In this document: piece after piece, positions 46,101 through 58,341 of the stretch
Position numbering within the stretch: position 1 is the stretch's first letter
Layout of the letters: the number at the start of each line of letters is the position of its first letter
Source: Siphonodentalium dalli
Lineage: Eukaryota > Mollusca > Scaphopoda > Gadilida > Siphonodentaliidae
DNA length: 64,000 nucleotides
Direction: 5' to 3'
NCBI GenBank assembly: GCA_032622095.1
Contig: CP136069.1
Coordinates: forward strand, 14,928,450-14,992,449
The notes under the pieces: model-generated
Told to the model about the DNA's origin: nothing
The model's database searches: none
Seen by the model: only the letters and a program-made list of their open reading frames with translations
Made by a program: the position numbers and the translations under genes

Positions 46101-46909
46101 ATGAATTCATTCTAAACAACGCTCAAGAGTGATAGTTCAATGTCACTTTATCCTGACAACTATCAATGTTGTTTCGCAGTGAAACTACCAAAAACTATAC
46201 ATATTAATAAAGAGCTTTGGGAAGTCGTAATGGCTGAACTAACTGCACCGACAGAAACATACAACATTATTGGATATGCTTGAAAAATACAAATGAAGAG
46301 TTCTTTTCCAAGAATTTAGCATACCTGCACAAGCTACCAATAAGTGATGTAGTAATTTCAAAAACAGAAAATGGTATTGAATTGAAAATACCAGCAGGTA
46401 CATATTCTGGTGGATCACAGTTGACAGAAACAATTCAAGGTGTGATTGATAGTATAGTAAGCAGAATGGTTCCAGATCTCGAATTCGGATTTTCCAAAGT
46501 ACAACAGCGAGTTAAAATTTTAACCAATAGTTATACCAAAGTAGCTCTTGTATTCCCCAAAGCTCTTTTGGATAAACTTGGTTACAGAACAAAATCAAGC
46601 ACTGCCACATTTGCTACTCCTTCAATAACATTTCCATATGGAGTTGATTTTTATGCTGAACATAATCATTTGTTTGTTAGTGATGTTGAGACACCGACAT
46701 TACGAGTGACATCTTTCGAGGGTAAAAGAATACATGGTCAACATTTTAAGCATGAATTCAAAAACTTACATTATGTACCAGTGTCAAAGTCTAACTTCGA
46801 TAACATAAATGTGTATATAACTGGTAATACTAGCAAACCAATTCAGATTGTCGGTGGAAAGTCTATGGTAAAGTTGTATTTCCGACGCCGAAGTAATTTG
46901 TATTTATGA
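46101..46909 (+). pseudogene. Polinton minor capsid (penton-like) protein
   Basis: The start resembles Polinton minor capsid proteins ('SDSSMSLYPDN', 'WEVVMAEL'), with an in-frame TAA at 46,113-46,115. A frameshift near 46,262 leads into a 209-codon open frame with 'GIELKIPAGTYSGG', 'DLEFGFS' and 'HLFVSDVETP'. The frame ends TGA at 46,907-46,909. The penton-like role is known for the family from structure prediction; here it is assigned by resemblance and position. Confidence 0.65.
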
Positions 46910-47109
46910 TGATCCCAGTGTATAGACGTATGTCCAGTCAAAATGGAAATGGATTTGGTTCACATTTCAAATATGCAGTGAGAACTGTAGTACCGTTTCT
47001 TAAACATATTGGTAGGATTGCTAAACAACAAGTACTCAAACATGGACTTGTTGCATTCGAAGATATCATTCATCATGGTAAAAGTCCAAAAGAAGTATTT
47101 TTTAAATAA
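46906..47109 (+). CDS. Polinton small capsid-associated protein
   Basis: The 67-codon frame overlaps the minor capsid stop by four bases (ATGA), a tight coupling. It starts 'MIPVYRRMSSQNGNGFGS', has a Gly-rich then amphipathic helix ('VVPFLKHIGRIAKQQVLK') and ends 'EVFFK'. Polintons and adintoviruses carry a similar small protein next to the capsid genes, compared with adenovirus pVI/pX. It is intact here. Confidence 0.6.
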   Translation: MMIPVYRRMSSQNGNGFGSHFKYAVRTVVPFLKHIGRIAKQQVLKHGLVAFEDIIHHGKSPKEVFFK

Positions 47110-47285
47110 AGGAAAAGCATTGAAATCTTCTAGAATTGTCACCATAAAGAACATATTATCATCAAAAAGCTTAAATAGATCAACATAATCTTCGACAAAT
47201 CATTCTGCTCTCAAGAAAGTTAGAAGTAAGTCGAATAGAGCTCATGTGAAGAAACCAAAACAATTTCTCGATATTTTTGAATAAT
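47110..47285 (+). pseudogene. Polinton basic core-like protein, decayed
   Basis: Lys/Arg/Ser-rich in one frame with an internal stop, ending 'KKPKQFLDIFE' and TAA. It matches the layout of basic proteins between the small capsid protein and major capsid genes in Polintons. Confidence 0.45.
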
Positions 47286-47289
47286 CATG

Positions 47290-47712
47290 ATGATGCAGAA
47301 TGGATCATGCAAAAGATATGAATGGAGATATTGAAACGAACCCATTCCATTTCCAATACTTCAATCTGAAAAAGCTTGAAGTTAGTCAGGACCATTCATA
47401 ACCGACCATTTGAACCAAACTTTACTTCAGAGCAATGCCAAAGATCTTATTTATCACTGTACCAGTCTTCGTGCATGTTTGGGCAGAACTAGTCCTTCGG
47501 CTGAATCTCGAAAAATACATGAATTGTTAATGTTTCTGGGGCTACGATCGCACACCTGACCAAGGAGCAGAGGAAGGACATTTGCATCCTATAAAACCGG
47601 TAACATAAGGTTAGTGATTCAGTTTGCTTCGCTGATCAACATGATAGTATATGCTGAGTTCGATAATCAAATTAAAGTCAACAGTTTGCGAGATATAATA
47701 ACAGATTATTAA
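47290..47712 (+). pseudogene. Polinton major capsid protein, C-terminal remnant
   Basis: In broken frames the strand reads 'NPFHFQYFNLKKLEV', 'RTPDQGAEEGHLHPIKP', then 'SYKTGNIRLVIQFAS' and 'MIVYAEFDNQIKV' before TAA at 47,710-47,712. These are hallmarks of the C-terminal end of the double-jelly-roll major capsid protein. The N-terminal two thirds is absent and there are several frameshifts and stops. Confidence 0.75.
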
Positions 47713-47717
47713 AAAAC

Positions 47718-48195
47718 ATGGATGGATTGCGTTTAGAAGAAAATTTGAGACTACAAGTTGGAGGACTCAATTTCATTTCATATTGTGTTCCAACTCTTGA
47801 CAAAGTTCGGAAAACTTTCGAGATATATTCGTTCGTGAAATCCAGAATGAGATTTCAAAAGAAATAAAACTCAACTTTGACATTTACTTTCTCTTTGGAC
47901 ACAATCAGCACAATGGACGGATGGGTTCACTGATTTAACAATACTCAACTTGGACATTTATCGAGTTAGGGAACAAAGGTATCCAGAAATAGAATCGTTT
48001 ATACTGCAATATAATTTTTCAGACATTGGAAAGATATAAAGGAAACTGTCCGTGCAAATTGTGACCAAATTAATTCAGCTTTATTGACTTGTGGTCTGAA
48101 ATAGTGAAAAATACTACGAAGATGAACACCAGCGAACTTCGGCATATTTAATACTAGGCAAATCGTCTTACCTCCACTCATTGCACGTGCAAAAG
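47718..48195 (+). pseudogene. Polinton-associated unrecognised remnant
   Basis: Starts with an ATG at 47,718 and about 49 codons before frames break. Further on 'FGIFNTRQIVLPPLIARAKD' appears in one frame. It looks like decayed coding sequence of the same element, but I do not recognise the protein. Confidence 0.4.
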
Positions 48196-48199
48196 ATCA

Positions 48200-48600
48200 G
48201 GTACCACACGAAAACCTCACCATGTAAAAGCATACATAGTAAATACGCATACATCAGAAAAACCAGGGGAACACTGGGTTGCAATTTTCTTCAATGGAAA
48301 CATTGCAACATATTTCGATTCGTTTGGATTAACAGTTATTGGTGAATATATCAAATCATTCATTCAAAGAAATGCTATCGAATGTAAAATTAACGTTGGA
48401 CGTCTTCAACTCCACGGAACAATCGTGTGTAGTATCTATTGCATATTTGCTCTACATTTGTAATAGTTGAAATAAATTTTGATGGCGACAATTTCAAAAA
48501 TGAGAGAATAGTACTCGATTGGTTCCAAAGAAACTATGAGTCCATACGAAAAGAAGTAGAAACATTAACCAAAACGTGTACGTTACAAAATTGAAAGTAT
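48200..48600 (+). pseudogene. Polinton adenain-like cysteine protease
   Basis: Shows 'KPGEHWVAIFF' (catalytic His), 'ATYFDSFG' (Asp) and 'LHGTIVCSIYC' (Cys) in the order of the adenovirus-type maturation protease that Polintons encode. The N-terminus and C-terminus are in other frames. In the family it cleaves capsid precursors. Confidence 0.75.
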
Positions 48601-50276
48601 ATTTTGAACTTAGTTATTGTTGAAATGTATTAGCAATGTAAATAAGTTCATTGCATTATCTATTATTTGTTTTGTAAATATGTTCAAAGAATTATAAAAT
48701 GTTGATTGTAAAATATTATGCTGATATCATCATTAGTTGTAAATTTGTTCATTCTTGATTCAAAAATAAAAGTTATGTTCTTGAAAAAAAAGTGTCTGTT
48801 TTTGATGATCATCTTCGGTAATGTCGATGAAGATCTTAATTCACCAAAAACGAAAACACAAATGATTTAGAAAAAGAAATATAATCTCAAAATACATAGA
48901 AGTGGTTTCTCAGAGGTCCGTGTATTTCACATATAAACCAAGCCCATTAGAATTCACCATTTGTCCACGATGGAATACATAGATCTTGTTCTTGGTTCTT
49001 ACGTGAAAGTCATCCGTGTATCTGATCAGAGAGATTTGGTGTTATTGAGGCTCTTTCATGGGCAATATATGGCACAGTTGCGACGTTTTTTTCAACTTTT
49101 CACTGTTGTCTCTGCGCTGTGGGCTTCCAACCCTAACGCGTGCATGCCATACGGTACATGCTATATTGGCTGGATCGGTACAACAAAATTGTTGCTGCAT
49201 GCAGCGCCAACTCTTCTACGGAGGAAGATCTGGTTCTGGTCACAGAAGCACCAACTCAGATACGAAATATTTCCAGAGGAAGCGCATTAAGCAGTTGGTA
49301 TGTACTGTAGAAAATTGCACACACGATGTACATACGTCACAAATACGTTTCTGTACTAAGCTCTTAATATTAAATAGCCACTCTTTATTATTTATCAATC
49401 GACAATTTTCTTTGATTACACATTAATTCCTCCGACTTCACAGGAATACCATTATGTTGCGTAACAGTCTGTAACAGCTGTCAGTTTCTTTTGGCACCAC
49501 TACAACGTGTAATTTTCACATTTTAGCATTCTCGAAATTAACACGTCTACTTGCGCCTTTACGCTCATTTAACACGACACCGAACATTTCGCCGAAGGCT
49601 ACTCTACTTCGAAATTGCTTTACTCCTCCTTCCGTGAACCGATTCTCACCATGCGACCAGCGGACAATAGCTCCGCAAATGATGGGTATATCAATTGATC
49701 CAAAATGTGAACGTTTTATTTTCGATTCCAACTTAAAATTAACTCTTCGAGCTGGATTAATGAATATACGCGCGTACTTAGGCATGCCATTAAGAAGATT
49801 CGTGTGTACTCCTTTGTCAGATAACAAAACAGTTGTCACCTTTTCCAATAGGAACATTACACCTAATAAGGGATTTATGTCCGCGATAACACCATTTCAT
49901 AGCGTGCTTTAGTTGCAAATTAGCAAACACCACAGTTCGCGGTTGTTACGAAGCAGTGGGGTTTATACAATGCGTGTTGTCGGAAATTATTAGAGAGCTG
50001 TGATGTAATGTCTGCGCGTTGAGTTCTTCGTAGTTCTGTTTTTAGTGATAACAGCTGAGCGGTCAACAACTGCCGAAATGTTACTCTCGAGGGTAACTAG
50101 TGATTTGCGGCCCGCCACGTGACGCATCCTCAGCGAATCAGAAGAGAGGAAAATGGGATGAAGATAACAATCTATATTAAACCCCCATAACCGAAAGTGA
50201 TCTGCTGATTCATAATGATCCACAATGTTTTCCATGATAAAGAGCGTCATGCTTCCGTTGTTCAGTATCGGGAATG
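48601..50276. other. Stretch without recognised genes
   Basis: AT-rich, with an AATAAA signal near 48,765 that may end the Polinton transcription unit. Frames at 48,961-49,290 (plus) and 49,516-49,857 (minus) are over 100 codons but lack recognisable motifs or splice context. DNA polymerase B, ATPase and the Polinton termini were not found. Confidence 0.5.
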
Positions 50277-50390
50277 TTAAAGGTACATAATCAGATTCGA
50301 TGTTCACCGTATCATCAGATTCCAACAACAATTACAACATTTCTTCAAAAGACATTTCAGTTATCAGAATCTATTAATTTATTTAATTAT
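50277..50390. mobile_element. MITE-like fragment, copy 3 (TTAAAGGTAC end)
   Basis: Starts TTAAAGGTACATAATCAGAT and contains 'CATCAGATTCCAACAACAAT' and 'CATTTCAGTTATCAGAAT', matching the left end of 43,533. The right half is missing. Bases 50,391-51,074 hold nothing recognised. Confidence 0.65.
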
Positions 50391-51074
50391 TACTCCACCG
50401 TTACTCACGCGGGTCGCCGTTACAGGTTTGACCAGCATGCTTAACGCTAGAGGAGCTGGGGCATTGCATTTATAAATGCCCCACCCGATATATTCAACAA
50501 AAAGGGCGACAAATAATGTGTTGCTTATGAGACCACTATAATGTAAATGGACATTATTGATAAATTGATATACCGGCCTCGTATTCTCTGAATGTGAAAC
50601 AAACGCTCTTTATTTATGCAGACTACCATATCACAAATAGACTAACACGGAGCGTTCAAGTATTTATCGACCTATTTCGATACCGGGGAAATTCAAAAGC
50701 GAATGCTATTACATGCATTTCGGAGCGTAAAACGCTAAGTGGATTTAAAACAACGTCATTGGTATCATATCGATATCGCTCTTTGTAGAAACTATATTTT
50801 GACGCAATGAATACATGGATTCTCTTTATCATACACTTTTTCGCACCCCCGAACATGGCAAAATGGAAAACCCAATAAAACTGTCGTTTATGAAAGTGGC
50901 TATCCGACAATCAAAGCCTCCATCCGAAGCTGACCGAAGGGCTCATAATTATGTTCGACCACAATATTGTCGCGCGCAAAGAACATATAAATGTTGTCAT
51001 ATCGGATGAGGCACCTTTAAACGTGTTCCATTGGGGTGGAGAGTCGGGGCCGCTCGTTCTAATAACAAAAAGTT

Positions 51075-51206
51075 ATTATACAATGCGTTGAACAGCATGT
51101 GTGTTTCTGGTACGGGTCCAGGTTGTGGTGAAAAGTCCGTATGACTTTTCACCACAACTTGGACGAGTACAAGAAAACACATTATGTACACTACATTGTA
51201 TAATGA
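51075..51206. repeat. Long hairpin of about 130 bp
   Basis: Arms of about 64 bp around a CGTAT loop; the inner part TCCAGGTTGTGGTGAAAAGTC pairs with near-perfect complement. The outer part (ATTATACAATG .. CATTGTATAAT) is less perfect. Probably a palindromic MITE. Confidence 0.8.
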
Positions 51207-51966
51207 CATTTATATTATCCATCTGTATGTTTACCAAATTACTTTGTAACGTCTCCCGGTGTCACGATAACTTTTATAATAAAAAAAGTCACATTTGACT
51301 CGATTCGAATTTCGGGACTCCTGTGATGTCAGGTTTCATATCCTTGACACTTTCGGAGTCCAGTTTGAACTTTTCCTTGATTATCACGCGACGGCTTTTG
51401 TCCAATCAGAAATAGTGTTAGTAAAGGGATGGATAATAATATTGGATATCAGTGTAATTCGTACGATACCACGGATGAATAAAATAAATAGACACATTTA
51501 ATTATGAATAATATTTATTTTAGAAATAACACATATATAACTATGTAATCTCTCCGCATGTTTTTTGTATGATTCGCTTGACCATTTCAGAAATGTTTAT
51601 GACTCTAGTCGTGAGTGCAATTGACATTATAGAAAGTTTTCTGGACACTTGTCGCATAATAAACTACTACTGATAAGATTTACGATTAGCCATAAGAGTA
51701 GTTGGACATATAACGGACACTCCAAAAACCTTTTCGTAGAATTTACGACTATATTTACACTCATGCACACATGCATTCGTATTGTGGAACATGAATGCAG
51801 GACGTTGGTTGGTCAAAATTACGTCACATGACGTCGCGCGCTGACCCCAACTTGCATCCATTTTTGTGTAGACGCAACTTGCACCGAGCTACGATAATAA
51901 CGTTAGAAATGGGCGCTTAAAACTCTTTTAATTTGCCAGTTGACTCGATTAAGTGTAAATATAAGT

Positions 51967-52116
51967 AATGGATGTTGATTGTGTTGCGTTCCATAGAGTA
52001 TGGATGCAAGTTGGTCTGATATTTTAAAGTGTGGAACGCTTTCGCGTTCCACACTTAAAAATGTCAGACCAACTTGCATCCATACTCTATGGAATGCAAC
52101 ACAATCAACATCCATT
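51967..52116. repeat. 150-bp palindrome
   Basis: Starts AATGGATGTTGATTGTGTTG and ends with its complement at 52,116; the arms are about 72 bp with a few mismatches around TTCGC. Both arms contain AAGTTGGTCTGA. Bases 51,207-51,966 and 52,117-52,929 hold no recognised gene; ACTCGAGTGAGGTAATACATGC-like sequence is duplicated near 52,353 and 52,380. Confidence 0.9.
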
Positions 52117-52929
52117 TCTTAAATGAGTCCGTTTGTAGTAAAATAGTTTCGTTCAAACTTCTTGTTACTCACAGTAAGGTGATATTATTATGTTTGCCGT
52201 GACTGTTTTGTACGTATGTGGATGCAGTTATCATGTTGTAATCGGTGTTTGTATGAATGCGAAGCTCGTCTATCCATTGTTGGCTTCTCGCAGATGCGTA
52301 ATCGTTACTACGGAAATGGCAAAACGACAACTGATAGAAAGAACACGAATTCGAGTGAGGTAATACATGCACCCTAATCGAGTGAGGTAATACATGCACC
52401 CTAATCGTAATTCAATCAGTAGTAGTTCATTATGCGAAATGTGTCTTTTGTTTCCTCTCCGCTCGATGTGTGATATCCGATATCAATCAAGTCATGAGCA
52501 CTGTCCCTGTTTAAAGACTGCACGAGGTGAGCTCTGAATGAGATTTAATGAATTATATTAGCCCGACATGGTCAGAAAACGTAGTCTATAATATAGGTAA
52601 ATTGACTCAAGATCTTCGCAGTGGGTACATGTGAAAAATTCATACAAGATTGCAAAAACACCCATAGAAACAATAACGTGAAAACATTGATACACTTTGT
52701 CTGTATGTCCATAATCAATTAACAGGTGCATAATATATAACGAGATGTTGCATATTGAAACATGTTCTTGGTATTTTGATTCAATAAGTCTATAATTTTC
52801 ACGTTCTGTTGCAATCATTTTAGTTGAAAGCGATAGTGCTGTTCGAAGTAAGCGTATAATGAAAACGACAATGTACGTGTAGTGTAACCGTTTATGATTA
52901 TATAACACTGGTTTCAATGCACGACATAA

Positions 52930-55242
52930 TAGTCCAGTGCATTTATGGTTTTACCCAGAACTAATTGCAACAGAATTTTTTTTTGCTGGAATTGGTACAT
53001 ATACCCTCCGTAAACAACATACTAAAAATCGGCAAAAATCGGAAAAAGGGAAATTAGTGAATTTCGTGAAAAAAAAATTGGGAAAATTTGGTCAAATCAT
53101 CAATATATGGATTTTCATGAATGTATATAAAAAATTCAAATTTACAAGTCCTACAAATATCATGCCTATTATGTCGACCACATTTTCCTGAATCCAGAAC
53201 TGGAAACCATTCCCAGATTCCTTAAGTATTTTTCGAGTTGTGTGCTTTCAAAAACGCGAGTTTACCTGATTTTGGAGCCTTAATTTCGCAGAATGAGCCA
53301 AATGCCGTATTATATGGTTAATTATTTTAAAAACTAGTGCCATATTAATGACTTTTTCACTGTTTTAGTAATTTCCTCACTAGATTAAACACAAAATATG
53401 ATTAATATGTGCATCTATGAATAAGGAGAATAAAATATTCTCAAACAAAATGTGTGTTCCATTGTATGGACTTAGCCAAATTTGCCTTGACACAGAACTT
53501 GTGTGATGAAATGCCATATTTGAGGTCATGTAACTCAATAAATTAATATCCATATGCTCTGCTTCTCTCATAACATTTTGAGAATACTAGATTGAAGAAA
53601 TTGTGAAGTAATTTCCAAATACATTGGTGAAGAAAATAAAATTATGGTCCTATGAACTCTTAGTCTAGCCTCTTTTCCGAAAATGCTATTGTGGAGCGTT
53701 TTTGTCAATTTAAAAAGGATTTTAGGCATATTAAGAATAATTAACGAAAGTTTGTGTAAAATTATGTGATCTGTCCTCTTAAATCATTTTTTTGTTGAGA
53801 AAATAGCATTTCAATGGTTATACCAATGAATGTCACTGGATTTCACTCATCATTATGGAAACTTACTCCAAATTTGAACGGCAGAACAATGGGGTAGGGG
53901 AAAGCATATCAACAAAAACTTCAAAATTATGCATCTTGAAGCATAAAACTTTATATTAACAGCTTCTGCTTACATTGTTCTTTCGTGCATAATTTCATAT
54001 TTCCTTTGTTTATGTTTATTGACAGAGCTATAATATTTGTTGTCATAATTTGGCAGTGAAATGTCAAATTGGCATTTTGAGATTGTTTTTATACAACATA
54101 ACCATAAAATTCTAAATCAACGTCCGATAACGTATTAAGCAGTTTTATAATGCAACAGGAATGTACACAAACTGGAAGAAAACAACATTGTGTCTGAAAT
54201 GGCTGTAATTTGGTGATAAGATTGCATTTTGTGATTTTTCCTACCCCTATACCAACGTTAAAATTTGGAGTCAGTTTCCTGAAAAATTAAAGAAATCTAG
54301 TGACATACTATGGCATAACCAATGTAAGGCTAATTTTTTATCACTTAAGTGTTGTGGGAGGAAAGTTCAAATAATTTTACACATTAAAACACCCATTGTT
54401 TTTTGTTTTTATGGCCCAAATCCTTTTAGAATGGACAAAAATGCCTCAAACTGGCATCTTTGGAAACAAGCTAAGACTAAGTATTCAAAGGGCCATAAGT
54501 TGATTTTCTTAAATAATGTCCTGTTAATACAGGTTAATACCTTTACAATTTGTTCAATCCAACATACTTAAAAGGTTATAAGAAACGCATGGCATATGGG
54601 TATTAAATTATTGAGTTACATGACCTCAAATATTGCATTTCATCACACACGTTCAGTGTCAGAGGCAAAATTGGCTAAGTCCATACAATGGAACACACAT
54701 TTTGTTTGAGAATATAATCTTCTTCTTAATTATAGATGCACATATTAATCATATTTTGTGTTTAATCAAGTGAGGAAATTACTAAAACAGTGAAAAATCC
54801 CTTCAGTTTGCTCTAGTTTTTTTTAATTATTAATCATAAATAAGGCATTTTGGCTCATTCTTCGAAAGTGAGGCTCCGAAAATGGGCCGAAATCAGGTAA
54901 ACTTGCATTTTTGAAGGCACAAAACACGAAAAATACGTAATGAATCTGGGACTGGTTTTCAGTACTGGGTTCAGGAAACTGAGGACGACACAATACACAC
55001 CCTATTTGTAGGATTTGTGAAATTTGATTGTTTTTATAAACATCCATGAAAATCCATAAATTGATGATTTGACCAAATTTCCCCAAATTTATTTCACGAA
55101 ATTCACCAATTTCCCTTTTTCCGATTTTTGCCGATTTTTAGTATGTTGTTTATGGAGGGTTTATGTACTTACTCCAGCAAAAAAAAATTCTGTTGCAATT
55201 AGTTCCGGGCTTGGCCTTTTTTCTCATAAATGCACTGGACTA
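52930..55242. mobile_element. 2.3-kb element with about 650-bp inverted repeats, TSD TAA
   Basis: The left arm (52,930 to about 53,585) and right arm (about 54,585 to 55,242) are inverted copies: TAGTCCAGTGCATTTAT .. ATAAATGCACTGGACTA. They share long stretches such as 'AACTAATTGCAACAGAATTT', with moderate divergence. TAA flanks both ends. The 1-kb centre has no coding frame. A 3-bp TAA target suits PIF/Harbinger-type mobilisation, but the superfamily is not proven. Confidence 0.85.
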
Positions 55243-56380
55243 TAATTAGTGTATACTGTATTGTGTTATTTATAATGGAAATAAGACCATGCGGTATTTA
55301 TTTTTCGTGTTTTAATTGATAATGGTGGTTTTATAGACTTTTAAGTCGCATGTCCCCACTTCAAATATCTTGAGTGCCTTTAATATAGCGGTTGTTGCCA
55401 TTTTCGTTTTAGAAAACGATTTTGTGATGCACCATATCCGAAATAAATCACGCCACTGTTATGGTAATCAATGGGAAATATATAGCTCTCATAAGTGTAC
55501 ATGTATAATATCTCCGAATGATGTTTGAGTTTCTTTCTTTCACCGTTTTAGTAATGACTGTGTTATGACGAATCCGTAAAAGATTATTCTTCGAAAGACG
55601 CAGCCTGATATAGATTTCAAATATAAGGCGGCATCCCACATGCGATCTAAACGAATATGGGCGGATGGTTGAGCATGCGGAGATATCACATCAGCGGAAA
55701 CTACATAGGGTATGTAGGCTACCCGCTAGTGATTTCACATATGTAACCCCAGGTTTCTGTGCACGGGGAATCGTGATAGGTGTATAGGATACTCTGCATG
55801 AACACACAGTTATTTGCGGTCCCGGTCCTCGGAAAATAGGGAGCCCAATTGGTCCACATTGAACTCCAATCCGAGTTAACCCAGCTCCCTTCGACGTCAG
55901 CGTCACTCCCGTCTATCGAGTACCAATAATCGGGGGCTACAATAGAGAATATAATGCGACGTTAACTAAATGAGGTCGTGATAGGACAGCACACTCGGTT
56001 TCATTCACAGTTTATGGGTTTATGAATTTAATGAGAAATAGAATGGACAGATTTGGGATGAGAGTACTTCAAACTTCACACTCGAGATGCAACAAACTAT
56101 ATAATTCTAAAGGAGTGGGAAATATCACTTCCGTACATCAAGTAACTATGAACTACAACAGAAAAACGAAGGCGACGTTAACATGATGACGTAGCATCGG
56201 GAGCGGTGCGCACTGTTCCATTCAATGTTTGTGAATTTGATGAGAATTACAATTAATGTACTGGTTTAGTTGAGACTGCACCAAACGTCGTAGTTGTATG
56301 GACCAGCAGGCCATTACACTCTAGATGTGGCAGGGAAATCTATGAACACATGGTAGCTGAACCATACTCTGTCGATGACC

Positions 56381-56411
<31 letters not shown>

Positions 56412-57003
56412 CCCGAGCATGAGTTTCGCACGAGTGGCCGTCGGATATAATACGGACTATAATGCGACGCGTTTAAGATCTCGTAGTCATTTGGTTTACA
56501 CAATATTTATGTCTCTATATGGATATGCAATTCAACTTTCCGAGCACTTAGCATTTTATCTTTTAATAGTAATAAGCAGGACGTGGCTGTATGAACCGAG
56601 TTCCGTTTGCATCCCGTCAACTGGTGCCTCAAGAATTCCAACCCGAACCCCATGTTGGAAAATTTACAACTGACGGCCATTTCAGAGCAACATTAAATTT
56701 AGCATGTTGCATATTAAACTGTTAATGGCAATTTACTGAAATATCATGGGGCTAAAAGCTATTTGTATGGGAATAAATCCATTTATTCTTAATATGCAGG
56801 GGTCAGAATTATAATCTCAAAGATAACAGTGCAACTTTGAAATACAGTTTCGAGAGACAAACAAGTGCTACAATCTTATATGATGCTTGACATTCAGAAC
56901 CTCTATACCACATGTAATTCAACTTTCCGCGCACAAGGCTCTGGAAATCGTTAGTTCTCCTGTTATATCATATTGTCAATGAGTGTATGAAATTGAAATT
57001 GAG
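55243..57003. other. Stretch without recognised genes
   Basis: Only short frames are present. A (TA)n tract lies at about 56,382-56,405. No exon, RNA gene or repeat family could be assigned. Confidence 0.55.
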
Positions 57004-57007
57004 TTAA

Positions 57008-57387
57008 CCCTTTACCCAACAGAACGGCCCTGTGCCAATGCATTCTCTTATATATGCGAGTCGACCATAGGTCGCCTCGCATATATAGGAGAATGCATTG
57101 GCTTAACACATTAAAAATGATAAAATTGTTAAAGAATGTAAGAAAAAATGGTAAAAAAATATTTTTTAGGCCGATGCATTCTCTTATATATGCGAGGCGA
57201 CCTATGGTCGACTCGCATATATAAGAGAATGCATTGACACAGGGCATAACTGTAACTATCACAATGTGGTCAAGGAGCCGGTTCCAATGATATCCATATT
57301 TGTATGGTTCTATTGAGACAGACCGAAGATATTTTAGGCTGTTGAAGCTCTATTTGGCCGGTTTTGGCCGGTTTGTTGGGTAAAGGG
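57008..57387. mobile_element. piggyBac-type MITE with twin hairpins, copy 2
   Basis: Same family and orientation as 45,091-45,482, flanked by TTAA (57,004-57,007 and 57,388-57,391). The two palindromes are at about 57,034-57,102 and 57,171-57,239. The spacer between them is about 10 bp shorter than in copy 1. Low divergence between copies suggests fairly recent spread. Confidence 0.9.
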
Positions 57388-57391
57388 TTAA

Positions 57392-57936
57392 AATGTCTAG
57401 TAAATAAGGAAGATGTTTGAATTCCAAGATGAAGTTGATATTGAATGTAAATTGAAAAATAAAATATGTATATCTATATATGTTCCGTCTTAAAATTTTG
57501 AGTTATAATGTTAAAATTACAAATTATAGAATATGCACGGAGGGTCAGAGATAGCCAGGGGCGTGGCGACATGCGGGGTGGCGTTGGGATGTCTTACTCC
57601 CACCACCACATTTGACCAAAATTGTCAGTACAGGTAGTTGGAAATCTCATGCCTGACACAACAATATTAAGTGTTGTACCCCCAGATGCCCAGACCATGC
57701 ACGTGTATGTTGATTTAGTCCCAATCATATTATATTCCAACCAGTATTTCATGTGAGAATGCTTGTTTTTATACGAAAAATCAAATATGTTCCTACTTCG
57801 TGTCATTTGTTTTTCTAAATAGACTGTTGACAGACATTTAGGTTGGATATAGTTGTAACTATTGAGGTACACAAGTTGGAATTATCGAAATACATGTATA
57901 TATCAGTTGGAAACGTAAACTAACGAGAGAGAGAGA

Positions 57937-58005
<69 letters not shown>

Positions 58006-58161
58006 AGAGAGAGGGGGAGAGGGGCGGCAATGGTATTTTTTGTACTTGAACATTTCGATTTGGTTCAAGGGAGGGGGGTGTAGCAAATTACATACTTTAA
58101 CACGAGGTTTTACACATCTGCTCGTATCCTACCAGATTATTATAATTAGTGTAATACTTAC
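57392..58161. repeat. Intronic or intergenic stretch with (GA)n
   Basis: A GA microsatellite runs from about 57,923 to 58,015. A 92-codon minus frame at 57,594-57,872 ends 'CTDNFGQMWWWE' and lies downstream of the minus-strand lectin exon, but has no clear splice acceptor or lectin motif order, so it is not called as an exon. Confidence 0.6.
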
Positions 58162-58341
58162 TACAAGGTAGATGCTCCTGCAGCTCCTGCAGCATGTCTG
58201 CGTTCTTGATTGGAATGAGACGTCCGCCCAAACTTTTGCTTTTGCATATCTGCAGGGCTTCATAGTGGGTCTTTTTATCATCACTGACGTAAGCACAGAC
58301 GCCCGAGTGAGGCAGCCATACTGTACCGCTCCCGGTGCACG
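58162..58341 (-). CDS. Second C-type lectin-like gene, N-terminal CTLD exon
   Basis: On the minus strand CTTGTTACAG precedes the exon and CTTGTA|GTAAGT ends it; both junctions are phase 1, like the plus-strand lectin gene. The protein shows 'CTGSGTVWLPHSGVCAYVS' and 'HYEALQICKSKSLGGRLIPI', the first half of a C-type lectin domain with the opening Cys pair and the 'A...C...GGRL' segment. The second half should lie at lower coordinates but was not identified. A Thr/Pro-rich exon of the same strand and phase is at 61,333. Confidence 0.65.

Noticed and set aside
57594-57872. Second half of the minus-strand lectin domain
   Set aside because: It has Trp and Cys residues near the end but no splice acceptor, no EPN/WND-like motif and the wrong Cys spacing.
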